DNA of 64,000 bases from Hymenopus coronatus (GCA_030762935.1 CM060883.1:52598001-52662000); one strand, 5' to 3'; counted from the first letter of the stretch, positions 1 to 13,084 are shown. Program-made: numbers and translations. Notes: generated by a model not told the origin, from the sequence alone.

Positions 1-537
1 TATATTAAAGATATTTCCTGACAAATAAAATGTATATCTTGAATTTCTGGGAATAGCTTCTAAAGGCTGTTTATTCTGGATGAATTTTGCTTAATTTGGC
101 ATAACTAGTAAACCATAAGAGATAGACACAAACTTACTATATAAAAATGTAGGTCTTGTTAAAATACACAAGCTATGTCAATCACATTTTTTTCATGGAG
201 CTTACCGTTTTCGAGGTATTCCTTGTAATTAGTTTCAGTTGTGAAGTACTTATACTTTTCTCAGACGGGAGTGTCCGTTTTTCTTTTGTTCCTGGCCAAG
301 AAAAGAAGCAATTGTAATGAGAATCGCATAACGACAGCTTTTAAAACATTTGACTATCGGTTTAGTGTAGTGTATTCCTTTATTTTCTTCCTACTTATAA
401 GGAACTAAGTAATAAGAACATTGTGCTAATGAGTACCTCGATTGGCAAGGTGCAGAAAGAAGAATAATCTTATGTAAGAAGTTTGTTGAACAGTTAGAGA
501 AACTCATGTGAGTGTAACAACACATCAGATTTTTTTC
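1..537 (+). repeat. R1 interspersed repeat, copy A (5' truncated by window edge)
   Basis: First of seven copies of an unclassified ~0.8-0.9 kb repeat that I call R1. It aligns with 13840-14229 and 43610-44122 from 'tatattaaagatatt' through to the shared end 'cacatcagattttttt'. The consensus has no usable reading frame and no protein match that I recognise. The left part lies outside the window. All seven copies are on the + strand. Class unknown: it could be a non-autonomous element or the untranslated end of a retroelement. Confidence 0.75.
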
Positions 538-2500
538 TTAGCTATAATAAACCGGAATGCCCATACCTGCATATAGTTTTAATATATCTGCATATATCTT
601 TAATAAGATGAGCATTATGATTTTTTAAATCAAAGATTTTCGAAAATAGATTTATGACTATGTAGTAGAAAAGTTAAGCATGTTATTGGGTTTACAAAGG
701 TAACAAAGTGAGACAAAATATTGATGAGGATTTGAAAAGGTTTTTGAGGGTGATGGGTGCAATTTAGGTTTTCCCTTACTTCTATACTAGAAGTACTGTA
801 CACACATCAGGGAAATTAAAAGACATTGTTCTGCTGAGTTTCATTTTCTTACTCTAATAGTTTTTGAGTTATTCAATATTTTATTTTAAAATATATGTAT
901 TTTTCATAATCTATCTTGTCTTACAGTTTTTAAATAAAATGAATAAAAAGTTTTGGCAGTATCATAAAATTTTTTTAGAAAAAATTCAAATATCAATTTT
1001 TTATATTTTCATTTTAAAGAGAGAACAAAAATTATATCTGTTGTAAAATCAAAGTTTTTAAAATGTTTAGTGTTTCTGCACACATTTTATTTTTATTTAA
1101 AAAAAGAATACAGTAAAGAAAATCTCATAGTTTTGTTAACAGTAGTTTTAGGAAGATGCAGTAAAATTTTCAGCTTGCTGGCACATATTTTGTGGTTCAC
1201 ATCAAGTTTTGAATAACTAAAAATGTAAAAATTGAAATTTAGCAAAATGACTAATTATTTCAAGGATACCAATAATGAAAGTGAGGTGATAAATAAAATA
1301 TTTTGCTCCCTTGGGATGAGAACCGCTGACCATACCAGTATGGTTAACTCTCATGTACTGTACATATCTTAACCTTACACCATGCAGCCAATTAAATATA
1401 TGACAGCTGCAGTATTATCTGCTGTGAGTGAATTTTTTTTAACATAATAAAATGGTAAAATGTAATTAAGGCAACTTGCAAACATCATAGGGTTTTGAAA
1501 CTTTGTATACATGTGCATTAATGTGTCTAGTATTTTTCCATACAAAAAGCCCAAAAAGCATGTTTTTACTGAAAATGGCTAAAATGTCACCTGTCACCAA
1601 AATCCTGTAATTTCATGTATTCATTGTGTATGACAAAAGTCATCCGTTTATCCAACTCAAGACACAAGGCAGAAGGCAGCTACTGTGCTCTTGTTAAAGG
1701 TTAACATATGATTGTAAGGTGATATTTATAACGTGTGGAACAATGTGAAGTGTTAATGCAGGATATTTATTTTGTATGTTACATAAGTATTTATAGTTAG
1801 AAGTTTCAGAAACTTGGAAGAGATGAAATGTTGGTAAACTAAAAAAGAAACACAAAATAATTAATGTGCTAGATTGCGCAAGTAAAATGAGTATTAGTAA
1901 GGGAATAAAGGAAGGAAAAAGTGTATTTAAAATATTCCACCTACATGTATGTAATTGTGATAAGAATAAACATTGATGATTACCTACAAAATTAAAGCTT
2001 TTATCATTTTATATTCATATTTTGTATACTTTTAGATCTAAAAACTGTAATTTGAAGTACTAAAACTATAAAGAGGGGAGAGATAAACAGCAAGTGAAAA
2101 ATAAATGTCTTACAATAGCCTTAAATAGCAGTGCAATATTTCATATTTGGTGAAGTATAATTCACAAGATGGCATTGAATTGGACAACCCATGACAACTG
2201 AGCTCCAAAGTTATAACATAGATAGTGGTTTATCTATGGTTATTTAAAAAGGCTATATCTAGTAAACAAATTGTATTATAACTTTCATTGAAGCACTGTT
2301 AGGATAGCAGTACTTCATATATGTTTTGATGACCCACATAACGTTTGGGGATATTCTTTCATAATGAAGTTTTTCTTTGATAATTAACTTTCTATCTTCA
2401 TCATTTTAAACAAAATACAGAATGATTGATGTAGAGAACATATTAATAAACAGTAAATAGTTCAGAACACAAACTCAATTAACTAAAAAAAATAAAATCA
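538..2500. other. AT-rich intergenic stretch, nothing identified
   Basis: About 2 kb of AT-rich sequence with only short chance reading frames. The reverse strand around 1310-1400 has a weak tRNA-like pattern (a 'GGTTCTCATCC' B-box look-alike), too poor to call. Confidence 0.5.
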
Positions 2501-3560
2501 CAGTAACTCACATTGCACTGTCAAACTTTTTAATGATCATGAGGCCAATAGGTGGTTTTATTTTCTTGATTGTTTTGTCCTTTATATAACAATGTAACAC
2601 TTTTTCCAATGATGGATGATTTGGTGGAGACGTTGATTGTAAACGTCTGCAATTTCAGGAAGTGTTCCATCTAGAAAATCACCTTGTCGATTGTGGAAAT
2701 GCATGTCACACAAAGAGGTTTCTTCATTCAAGGAAAGAGGAAGAATCCACTTGGTGTGATGTCAGCAGAATATGGGGGGGGGGGGGCAAATTGGATAGCT
2801 CAAAGACACAGCATGTGTGACTGTCCTGTGCAGTAAGAGATGGTGCATTGTCATGGTGCAAAAGTACCTCCTTGGATAGCAACTCCACCTTGACAGCCTT
2901 CATTCTGGTTGAATTAATGGAAAGGTCAAAATCCCTTAATAACTTTATTGTTTACTTAACTAAACCTACAAAAGAAGATTTTCAAACCCTGGTCAGGAGA
3001 TTTCGGTAATATGCTACTGTGATGGTTGGCCCCTGTTAGCACTACATCATGGACATCCCCCCTCCCCCCATAAACACTCAGTATCACCTTCCATGATGAT
3101 AGTTGGGTCTTCACCTTCTTCAGTGGTGATTAACCTAAATGTTTCCTCTACTTCCTTGGCTCCTTTGTCTTGGGGCCATAGTGATATACCCAGCACTTGT
3201 CTATAGTGATTAGGGCAGCTAAAAGTTATTTGGGTTGGGCTGATAAACTGCAACATTTCTGTTGTCTTCTGCCTCAGTTCACCATGCTTTTAGAATAGGC
3301 ATGAGCAATTGTGGAACCCAGCGGGCAGTGACCTTTGTCACATTCAAAATTCAGCAAGATATTAAAACTGATCCAGGACTGATTTTCACTTTCTGCACTA
3401 TTGCCTTGATTGTGATACACTGGTCTATGAGTATGAGTACCTCCTCAGCTCTTGCGATTCCTGTTTCTTCACAGAGAAATGATTTGCCACTTAATTCTTT
3501 GTATTCAGACTTGCTTGACCACACTGAATGCATCTGCGCCACCTAACCACTGTGTCATAT
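2500..3560 (-). pseudogene. mariner-family transposase relic
   Basis: Read on the minus strand, broken frames give a mariner (DD34D, Tc1/mariner superfamily) transposase in the right order. Near 3500-3290 is a helix-turn-helix-like segment (ISPGSVL... followed by TARWVPQLL). Near 3190 is the first catalytic Asp region (DKCWVYHYGPKTKEP, like the usual DETWVHHYDPE). Near 2880-2840 is the second (LLHHDNAP). Near 2790 is the third, PPPYSADITPSGFFLFP, where Pro-Asp-Leu-Ala-Pro-x-Asp would normally stand and the last Asp is now Gly. Frames are interrupted by stops and shifts, and a run of G near 2777 adds a further shift. Terminal repeats were not found, so the ends are approximate. Dead copy. Confidence 0.8.
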
Positions 3561-4019
3561 GTCTGTGCATTGTTGCCATACACTTACATCAACTCAGCAT
3601 GGATTGTTGCAGCATTGTTCCCCTTCAGATGCTCCCCAAGTACATAGGTACAGAAATAAGGGTGGCCCAGGGCCACACACTTCCTGGGCCTGTGTTCCTC
3701 CTTGTGGTGAGGGAGTCAGTCTAAATGCCCGCCTATATGTGGAGATCTTTGTTGGTGGAAAGGAATATCCTGGTTGGTTTAGGGTTGCATATTTGAGCCT
3801 GGGCCTTCTGTACTTTCATTAACCAAGAGGTTGCGCAGCTACAATACATCAGTTTCGTTTCTGCTTCACCTAGACAGGAGGTTAGGGACTAACCCATCCC
3901 TAGACAACCTAGTCAGGATAAGGTAGCATACCTAGCTCCAGGGTGAGTGGGTCAGTGAGCCCGCTATATCCCCCTGTGTATCACTGTCATCCCAGTGGTG
4001 TGACCCTTATTGGGCTCCA

Positions 4020-4640
4020 TAGTTGGTGGAGAGCACTGAGGAATGATGAAGAATACGTTGTAAAGGAAGTAGTCGAGTCTTGTGGTCTTTGCTAATTGGT
4101 TATTAAGAAGTTTAGGTTGGTGAACCCATTTATTATCCAAAAAGGTCTTGATAAAACTGCTGAACTGGTGAAGTCATACATTAGAACTCTTAATGGCACA
4201 CCCCTGGTTGAAACTCAATCAGCATCCCAGGCTGCGAAAATAATGAAAGGCAATATATTAGCCAGCTACCCTTGAATGTTGAGATGGACAAAAACCTTGA
4301 AGTCCTCTTGCGGTGGGATAAACACCTGCCCATATGATTTAGCTAATGAGCATATTCAAGAGAACCATGGAACAAGGCATTACATCTGCGTATAGGGTTC
4401 AACAGAAAGTAGATAGTGAATTTTTGCCTACCCATGTCCTGTTCCTTACCTCTTTTGGGTAGATTTCTCTAAAAGGATTAAGGCAGGACAAGAAGCCATC
4501 CAGATTAGGCCATACATCCCTTACCTGCTCAGATGCTACAAGTGTCAGCACTTTGGACACACACAAGCAATTTTTGTAATGGTCAGTCTCGAACTGTAGA
4601 GACATTATGCATGATGGAACATGTATATCAGCTCCATCTT
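4020..4640 (+). pseudogene. LINE ORF1 (Gag-like) relic with CCHC zinc knuckle
   Basis: Broken frames read VKEVVESCGLC, then FRLVNPFIIQKGLD, then IRPYIPYLLRCYKCQHFGHTQ at about 4498-4570. The last is the usual proline/leucine lead-in to a retroelement zinc knuckle (Cys-x2-Cys-x4-His). The expected fourth ligand (Cys) falls in a damaged stretch. The protein would bind the element's RNA. Stops occur throughout. Confidence 0.7.
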
Positions 4641-5389
4641 GTGTTAACTAAAGAGCTGAACATCCATTTAGTTTTCAAGAGTTTTGTGGAGGAAAGAGTG
4701 ATCCAGGAAATACAGGCAAGAGAGAAGGTGTTCTTTCTGGAAGCTCGCAAACTCCTGCACATCCACGAACCCTCTGTTCCGAGATCAGTACCTATAGCTC
4801 AGTTGTAGCTATACCAGTACTGTTGGAAAATTGCAACTTGGAACACTGATATAAATGGGGCCACCATTGCAGAACATATTCTCATAGCCCAACCACTGCC
4901 AAAGCATCAAAATCTTCCACATCCGCCAATGTAAACAGCAGTCCAGCAGAATTGTCACCTAAACTTTCGACCTCGGGCAATAAGACTGGGAGGTCCATTG
5001 TATATAATACACCAGAGATAAAATTCAGAACTAGTTATGTTAGAACTGACTTCCTCAAAGAAGGTGTAAAGGCTACTGTCAAAACAACAAAAGGAAGCAA
5101 AACTCTATTAATTCAAAATGGAGCTCTTCTTCTGAGGAGTCTTATGGGCAAGCACCATCTTCACCAATCTCTATTTCCAATTGGTTCGAGCTTCTTGTAG
5201 GAAAGTGTCCATGTGTTCTCCGTGTGAAGGAAATAGAGCAGAAACATTCTTCCCATACTGTCAAAAGGACAGTGAATAAGAAGCAGGATCATCTCACTGT
5301 AAAAGGTGTTAGCTGAAAAAGGGTAAATTAAACTAACCATGACAGGCCTCAAAGAAAGTTCCTAATTGAAACTTATCCCAAAATAAAGA

Positions 5390-5960
5390 CCATGGCTATC
5401 CTACAGTGGAACATATGTGAATTAGAACACACTAATTGGAGCCTGAACTGTTGCTCAACAATAATGAGCCTTTATTCGTGTGCTGCAAGAGGGTAAGCTC
5501 CATTCACAGGATGACTAAAATCAGGCGATGCTCATCTGAGATCATATATTTGCAGAATCTGTACCCAGTCAGTCGCTGTGAGGATTAAGCTACCATCCAC
5601 CAAATTCACCATTTGTGGCATATATCTGCCTCATCTGATGACCTTTTGCTCACAGATTTAGAAAACCTAATTTCCCAACTACCAATACCTTTTCTGTTGG
5701 TGGAAGACATGAATGCCCACCACGCATTTTGGGGCTCATCTTGGGCTTGTGTGAGAGGTTAACAAATGATCTATTTCTTGGTTGATTATAACCTAGCTCT
5801 CTTCAGCAGGTAACTTATATTTCTGATACCTTCAATAATTTTTCAGTTCTTGATATATCAGTTTGTTCACCACATTGTTCCATGCAATGGGGTGTCATCT
5901 CTATTTACATCTAGTGACCACTTTCCATGTCTTATTAGCCTCTTAAGAAGATTTATATTC
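5390..5960 (+). pseudogene. LINE apurinic-type endonuclease relic
   Basis: Begins with AILQWNICELEHTNWSLN (catalytic Asn motif, as in ILQWNCRGL), then the Asp/Asn block DMNAHHAFWGSS near 5707-5745, where family members usually have GDMNAHHPLWGS, then residual 'SSDHFPCLIS' near 5920-5940 (the SDH motif). This is the domain that would nick target DNA for reverse transcription. Several in-frame stops and shifts. Confidence 0.7.
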
Positions 5961-6539
5961 CACACATTGGCCTAGATGGCACTTGGATCAAGCCAACTGG
6001 AACCTTTACTACCAGTTGGCTGTGTTTAATTATGAGCATGACTCTTGTCAATGTTTTAGCTGAACATCTCACAGAGACAAGTCTTTCTGCTGCTGAGCAG
6101 TCTATTCTGCAGTCAACTGTCCAACCCCATCGATTTCCAGTATCTTGGTGGACAGATGAATCCTGCAATGCCTTTCATGCAGGCAGCTGTGCTATTAGGG
6201 TTTTCCAACATCACCCTGCAGGATGACCTGATGCTGTAAAAGAAGATGCTTGCCAAATCTAGACAAGTCATTAAGGATAGCAAAAATACATTATGGAGGA
6301 AGTTTGTAGCTTTATTTAATCGAAATACACCTCCTTTATTGTATGGGATAGGTTAAGTGGCCTGAAAATCAAATCATGTGCCAATTGCTGATCTAAAACA
6401 GCTGCAGGAGCTATTGTCGATATTTTTGACATGGCAGGTTTTTACTCATGTGTCTAGCTCAGACAATTATTCACCCGAGTTCCTTCCAAGTAAGACTCAA
6501 GTGGAATTTCAAAATAAACTCCTTTCATTCTGGAAATCT

Positions 6540-7110
6540 TGAAGATTACAATCACCTTTTCTTCATGGCAGAATTAGACCATGCACTTTCATCTTCAAGA
6601 CTCTCTGCACCAGGTGCAGATGGAATCCACATCCTAATGTTGCACTATTTCTCTCTGTAAGGCTTTCCTGTTGGAGGTTTATAATCATGTTTGGATTGAC
6701 GCCACCTTTCCAGAAAAGTGGAATGGGGGGCACCATCATACGCATTCTGAAAGCTGGGAAGGACCGTCATCTTCTGCCCAGCTACCATCCTAATTCCTTC
6801 ACCAGTTGCATTTGCCAGATGATGGAATGCATGATTAATGGACAGTTGGTATGGTGGCTGGAAACTCACGACCTATTGAGTTGATCGAATAGTCTTTCTG
6901 CGACCTTATACACTGATCCGATCAAAGATAGACTATGGAGGTATTGTTATTCTTCAGCACTGCCATCCATACTGAGTAGTTTAGACACTGTCCATGACTG
7001 GGAATGCTGTGTGACTCTTGGAGCCTTTCCAACCAGTCCAGTTGTGAGCCTATAAACTGAATTGGCAGAATCCCCTGTGCAATATTGACTTGATATCCTC
7101 TAAGAAAGTG
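6540..7110 (+). pseudogene. LINE reverse transcriptase relic
   Basis: The segment ELDHALSSSRLSAPGADGIH at 6572-6630 is the RT entry motif (…APGPDGI). Downstream frames give 'NHVWIDATFPEKWNGG', 'SYHPNSFTSCICQMMECM' (cf. YRPISLTSCLCKTLERM) and 'WRYCYSSALPSI'-like remnants. The catalytic FADD motif is not seen and has probably been lost: only ~600 bp of RT remains before the RNase H region, much less than the usual length. Confidence 0.7.
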
Positions 7111-7394
7111 ACAATTGTGGGTTTAAGTGTATGCCTACATATCCAACATTCACTCCAAAGTTCTCCACACCAAGCTAAACATTATAAGAACCATCTCACT
7201 TAGTACAAGGACTGCAGATTTTCATTTCCTTAAGCTTCTTAGTAAGAATGACATTGAAATGCCTAGGATGTTTCCTAAGGGGGGGGGGGGAGAGGGGGTG
7301 CACCCTCCTTGGTTATGTATGACATCCCATATAGATCTCATACCGGAAGTCTTCAACACCTACGTTTAGTATCCATTATTGTTTTTTATAATTT

Positions 7395-7720
7395 TTGTCA
7401 CATTGCAATGACCAAATTTGTATGGACACCAATGGAAACAAGTGCACCAAACCATATGCATTTGGTTTTTATAGTAGCTCATCCATCTATAGTGCAGAGC
7501 TGTATGCCATATACTGAACCTTTCTGTATGTTCGCCATTGAAACTTGGGTGAATGCCTTTGTATGAGTGATTCCCTTAGTGGACTTCAGAGCCTTCATTA
7601 GTTGTGCAACTACCATCCTATTCTACAGCACACCCAGGATGCTCTTCACATTTTACAAGCTTCTGGCATTAATGAGAAGTGTGTATGGATTCCTGGTCTC
7701 GTTGGTTTGTTGGGGGAATA
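7395..7720 (+). pseudogene. LINE RNase H domain relic
   Basis: Frames between 7410 and 7720 give a TDGS-like opening (QICMDTNGNKCTKPYAFGF), then 'SSIYSAELYAIY' (the AELxAI motif with the catalytic Glu), then 'CMSDSLSGLQSLH' (SDSxSAL with the catalytic Asp), then 'KCVWIPGLVGLLGE' (usually WIPGHVGIxGNE; the His is now Leu). The order and spacing are those of RNase HI. The enzyme would remove RNA from the cDNA hybrid. Frameshifted and inactive. Confidence 0.75.
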
Positions 7721-8929
7721 AATTGGTAGAATGAATAGTGAAGGACCTTTCCATAAACTGGATATATTCTTGTATATCTGATGTGAGGAGGTGATTTTGG
7801 CTAGATTGATTTTTCTTCGTATCATTCTTTTGAAAATTTTATCACAGAAATCTTGCACTTGCTATTGATATATTAATACCTTATATAAGAGGGTTTATTT
7901 GGGTTTATTTGTTGTTGTTGTGGTTTGTACAAGGATAAGGGTATTGGCCACTTCATAGCTACCTTTTTAAGAGGGAATTTGCTTCTATCTTTTCACTATG
8001 TAGAAAATATCTGTTGCTCCATCGTGTGTTGCTAGAGCATGTTCCTCTAGCATATACTCAGGAATCTCTGCAACTGCTGGTAAGCCTTGCAGAGGTCCTG
8101 GCAAACTATAACCAAGCAGCAGATAAGGTTTTTAAATTTTTATCAAAAGTAACTTTTCAGATTATGATTTAGTCATATTTATAACATTTTTTCATACATC
8201 TAAGCATAGTTTGGCAATATCATCTATCTCTGTCTTTAGCCATGTTTGGCATTGTATACATTAAATTTTATATTATCTAACTTTGCTATTATTTATATTT
8301 ATGATTTATTTTATATTGATATTTATATATGGTTTTTGCTATGATTGCTTTATAGGAATGGTAATGACCTAGAAGTTGAATGCCCTTAAACATCAATTGT
8401 CACCACCCTTCAAATGAGGTCCTTGTGATTAGCTGTTTGTGCATCTGTAGTTCCCATGAAGTCTTACAAATTAATTCCTTTGTGCTTTATTTGATCATTT
8501 GTCCGACATCTTCCTGCTCATCTGAGAAATGTTGGCCTGCTCCAGGCCTATTCAATACACTCCTACAGTGCAGAAACTGTATATGTCATGCTTTTGTGCT
8601 CTGTTGTAAATGCAGTGCAACTCCCTTTGCACTCACTATAAGTGGATTTAAAAGTTTGCTTTGCATGCTGATAACAACAGCAAGTGCGCCAACTGTTTCT
8701 GAAAAACATTATGTAACAATTCCTCTCCAGTTGTACCCAAGGAACAAATCACACCTGAAAAATTAGTGTATTTCGGTGTACATACCCATGTTAATACTGT
8801 TATTTTTACACTGCTAAGCAAAAGTAATCCTAAAAACTTATACTGCCTACAAATTAAGCTAAAATGCTCAAAATGCAATAAACTACCACTCATCAAGTGT
8901 TCCTTCATTTCCTGTTTCTCCAGTCATTA

Positions 8930-9110
8930 CAAACATGCGGAGATGAATCTGCAACTTGAGCGTGCCTTGTTGAGCCCTGCTGCCTCTCACATTGATATGA
9001 TACATGTTAGCGGTATAGGCCGAGATGGTTACACATCTCATGGTCTACACCTCAATTCTAGAGGCAAAAGGTAGCTTTCGCAGCTAATTGCCGACAGAAT
9101 TATAGGTAGA
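8930..9110 (+). pseudogene. Possible LINE ORF1 C-terminal fragment, SGNH-hydrolase-like
   Basis: One frame reads IDMIHVSGIGRDGYTSHGLH, then LNSRGKR, then, after a stop at ~9074, LSQLIADRI. The 'HGLHLNxxGK…LA.LIA..I' ending resembles the C-terminal block of SGNH/GDSL-type domains that some insect LINEs carry in ORF1. The segment is short and the catalytic Ser region is not visible, so this is a resemblance only. It lies just upstream of the ORF2 start, which fits an ORF1 position. Confidence 0.35.
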
Positions 9111-9280
9111 ATTCCTGTTATGATATCTAATAGGGCTTTTAAAGGTTAAAGGAAATCCCCCAAAATAGTCATGAAAGAACTCTAAAGTCAATTGAAATAA
9201 AGAGAAGTTCACCAACAAAGAATTTTAGGAATACAGAAAATATCAGTAATTCTATTACAATAAATAATAGCAGTAGCTCG

Positions 9281-12158
9281 TTGTGTATATTTCACCAAAA
9301 TATTAGGGGTTTAAGAAACAAAGTTGATGAACTTTCTCTTAGTCTTGCTTCTGAAAAATTACAGCCTCACGTTTTATGCTTATCTGAACATCACTTAACA
9401 GAACAGGAATTCATGCCAATTCCACTGCATGGGTACTCTTTAGGAGCAGCATATTCAAGGAAAAATTTAAAAAAAGGAAGGGTTTGCATATTTGTAAGAC
9501 ACGATGTACCCTATAAAGTCATTAATCTAAACAAGTTTTGCTCTGAGCTAGACATAGAGATGTACGCAGTTCAGCTAAACATAAATCAAGTAAATTTTGC
9601 AATAATAGCTCTATATCGGTCCCTACTAGGGTAACTATGAGTTATTCAAAAAACAGTTAGATGATTCCTTAAAGTTTATATTGAAACCGAAACGAGAAAT
9701 GATAATCTGTGGTGACATAAATATTGATTATCTTATACCTAGTCTCCGAAAGGACCAACTCAATTCTATATTTTTTACATACAACATGTCACACACAGTA
9801 CATTTTTCTACAAGAATTCAGGGTAGCTCCTCTTCAGCAATAGATAACATATTCATGAATATAGATAGAATTAAAACTTCAATAACCTTACCATTTGCAA
9901 ATGGCCTTTCAGACCATGAGGCACATATACTTCTCATTAAAGAGATAAACTTAAAGTTAAAACCAATCTATAAATATTGTAGAACACGAAAAATAGATGA
10001 AAGCTCCCTCACATTGTTTAAGTATGCCCTTCAACAAGAATCATGGACTGAAATCTATGAAATAAATGGAGTAAATGACAAGTTCAATCATTTCCTACAA
10101 CATTTCAACTCTCATTTTGTAGCATGCTTTCAGTCAAATATTGTAAAATATATAATCAGAAGGAAAATAACACCTGGATTACAACAGGCATTAAAACTTC
10201 TTGCAAACATAAGCAAAAATTATACCAAGAATTGAAACATAATAAGACCCCATACTTAGAATGTCACTACAAAAAGTACTGTAAAATTCTAAAAGAAACA
10301 ATAAAAGCTGCTAAAATATTGCATTACAATAAAGAGATATCCAATTCTAATAATAAAATAAAAACTATCTGGAATATAATAAAAAGGGAAACAGGTAAGA
10401 GCTCTCAAGAAAGCCCCTCAATTGCACTGAATTCCGGTAATCAAAAAATTGATGATCCTCAAAAGGTCGCAGATATTTTCGACAATTTCTTTTTGAATGT
10501 AACAGACAAATTAAAAATAAACTATGGATGTAAAGAATCAGCAATACATTTTTTGAAAGCTTCTTTTGTAAACAAAGTCCCTAAATTTAAAGTAAAAATG
10601 ACTACACCATTTGAAATAAAAAATATAATAAATTTGCTCAAGACCAAAAATTCCTCTGGATATGATGAAATATCAAGTAAAATCCTAAAAGCATGTTCTG
10701 ACCTAATATGCATTCCCCTTTAGCTATTTATGTAACAAATCACTAAAGAGTGGAATATTTCCTGACAGAATGAAGTACTCTATTGTCAAACCACTTTTTA
10801 AAAAAGGAAAGCAAGATAATATATCAAATTATAGACCTATATCTCTCTTGTCTGTTTTCTCAAAAGTATTTGAGAAAGTAATGTTCAATAGGCTCTATAA
10901 TTACTTGGAAAAGAACAACTTATTTGCCAAAGAACAGTTTGGCTTTAGAAAAGGAGTAGCGACAGATAATGCAACCTACAAGCTCACACATAAAGTGTTA
11001 ACAGCGTTAACTGAAAAGGAACATGTCGGTGGAATCTTTTGCGACCTAGTGAAGGCTTTTGACTGTGTGAATCATGAGATTCTGATAGCTAAACTAAATT
11101 TCTATGGAATAAAGAATAACATATTAGATTGGTTCATTTCATACCTAGAGAAGAGAAAACAAAGGGTCGAAATTAACAACTCCAACGGGTATCAAAATAG
11201 TGCCTCAGAATAAAAGTCAGTAAAACACAGTGTTACCCAAGGATCAATCTTAGGGCCTCTTTTGTTCTTGGTTTACATAAATGACTTCCCATTATACATT
11301 AACAGTTTTGCAAGTACTTATTTATTCGCAGATGACACTAGTGTTCTAGTAACAAGTAAAGATTTCAATGAATGTGTAGCTAAATTAAACTATGTTCCAA
11401 ATTGTATGTCAAATTGGTTCAAAGCAAACAAACTCTCAGTAAACCTTGAAAAAACAAAAACAACTAAATTTATAACTACTCGCTCACCACAAACGCACAT
11501 AGCAATAGGAATTAATGATACATTGTTAGAACAGCTAAATGAAGTCAAATTTCTTGGCCTTCAGGTAGATAAGCATTTGGACTGGAAGGCACATATTAGC
11601 TACATCACACCTAAACTTAGCTCAGCATGTTATGCTCTCCGTGCACTGGTTAAATTTCACTCAATCAATACACTTAAGTTGGTGTATTTTGCCTACTTTA
11701 ACTCTATCATCGAGTATGGAATAATATTTTGGGGTAATTCAGTAGATAGTAAATGCACATTCCGGATTCAGAAGAAAGCTATACGAATAATCTGTAATGC
11801 TTATAGCAGACAGTCATGCAAAGAACTATTTCAAAAATTGGGCATCCTCACCTTACCTTGTGTTTATATATTATCCATTTTAAAATTCTATGCAGTTAAT
11901 CAACATAGTTTTATAACAAACATGGAAATTCATAACATTAATACTAGACAAAGGGGATTGATTCATCGTCCCAATGCCAATCTTCGTTGCTTTCAGAAAG
12001 GTGTATATTATGAAACAATCAAGATATTTAATGCTCTCCCCAGTAATCTCAAAAAAAATGTTGAGAATTTCAGGGCTTTTAAGGCCTCTCTTAAGGAGTA
12101 CCTTTGCAATAAATCATTTTACTCTGTAGATGAATATTTAAGTGACAAATCTGTCTGA
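9281..12158 (+). pseudogene. LINE ORF2: endonuclease-reverse transcriptase, frameshifted
   Basis: Endonuclease motifs: HQNIRGLRNKVDEL (from 9287), CLSEHHLTEQEF, CGDINIDYL (~9710) and the SDHEAH block (~9913). RT motifs: VKPLFKKGKQDNISNYRPIS (~10785), FGFRKGVATDNA, CDLVKAFDCVNHEIL (first catalytic Asp, ~11041), QGSILGPLLFLVYINDF (~11238) and the catalytic FADD in LFADDTSVLV (~11322), then FLGLQVDKHLDWKAHI. The C-terminal region ends in YLCNKSFYSVDEYL. Lesions: a 1-nt shift near 9628, a shift near 10150, a shift near 10718, and TAA at 11211-11213. The catalytic residues are all present, so the copy was active not long ago, but it cannot make the protein now. Jockey versus CR1/L2 placement would need a tree. 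Confidence 0.9.
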
Positions 12159-12774
12159 CAATACCATTAATAATCATTGTATTTATAAATATTACAATGT
12201 ATTGCATTTTGTGTATATTAGTGTGTGTGTTTTATATAAAAATTAAACTGATTTATACTTGGACTTGCACGCATGTGTCAAATGAATTTTTTTAGTATTT
12301 AGCAATGACACAAGGTCTGTAAAGCCTGATGTTTTGATATTTTACACTCTACTACATAATTGTAAATCTTTGCATTGGAAATTCTATAACATATTTGTAA
12401 ATATGTATTGTAATTTGTTGACATTTATGAAGAGTACATAATACAATAATCATGTTTTAGTTTATATAATTACTACTAGTAACTATTATATCGATAATTT
12501 GAAAACTATCATCTGACATAACATTAGTTTTACATATAATGAAATTATATTTATTTATACACTTTAACACTATATTTTGATACTCTTTGTTTTTAAGTGC
12601 ATGCAAAAAAATATTCTGTTTTTGTAACCTATGCTTTTAGCACTAGAGCTTTATACATTTTTTTCATAGTATATAAACATGTGTATACATGTATATGCCT
12701 TGACAAGTTCTATGTTCAGTGGCTTTCTGGCCTAAACGAACCTACAGAATGCTTTCTAATCTAATCTAATCTAT

Positions 12775-13084
12775 CTGAAGTAAAGGTTTTGGCTTGAGGC
12801 TGCAATCGATTTGGTAAGCCATTTTAGATTATTATTGTTTATTATTCTTTATAATTTTATTATTATTAGTTTATTATCATATTTATTAATATATTCTATT
12901 AAATGATGATGATGATAATAATAATAATAATAAAAACAACTTTAAATGACAATTCAATTATTATTATTGTCATTTAATTATTATTAGGGCTTTGAAATAC
13001 ATATACCTTATACAATGCTATAGGTAAGAAAGAGTTAATATCTGTATGTTCTATAAATAGGTTCATAATGCTGAAACCAGTAAA
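12775..13084. repeat. AT-rich low-complexity DNA with TTA/ATG/ATA runs
   Basis: Dominated by ATT/TTA and GAT/AAT triplet runs, including (GAT)n-(AAT)n at 12904-12933. A small hairpin (AAATGACAAT … ATTGTCATTT) lies at 12945-12977. No gene seen. Confidence 0.6.

Larger units (their letters stand above)
3640..8390 (+). mobile_element. Degenerate RNase H-bearing LINE (I/Jockey superfamily type), near full length
   Basis: A non-LTR retrotransposon spread over ~4.7 kb with many stops and shifts. In order: a 5' leader (3640-4080, also found inverted at 61640-62040); a Gag-like ORF1 with a zinc knuckle; an endonuclease; a reverse transcriptase; an RNase H domain; and an AT-rich 3' tail ending near 'ttgaatgcccttaaac'. 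An RNase H after the RT is typical of the I group of LINEs. No frame is intact, so this is an old dead copy. Both ends are approximate; no target-site duplication was found. A further piece of the same family lies at 53210-53690. Confidence 0.75.
8800..12774 (+). mobile_element. Jockey/CR1-like LINE with (TCTAA)n tail, nearly complete ORF2
   Basis: A non-LTR retrotransposon with a single EN-RT polyprotein (9281-12158) broken by only three frameshifts and one stop, so it is the youngest LINE in the window. A ~590-bp 3' UTR follows the stop and ends in a pentanucleotide tail, (TCTAA) x ~3.8 at 12755-12773, as in LINEs that prime on short tandem repeats rather than poly(A). The 5' part (8800-9110) carries an ORF1-like fragment. 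The 5' limit is uncertain because the sequence runs into the end of the older LINE at ~8390. Confidence 0.85.
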
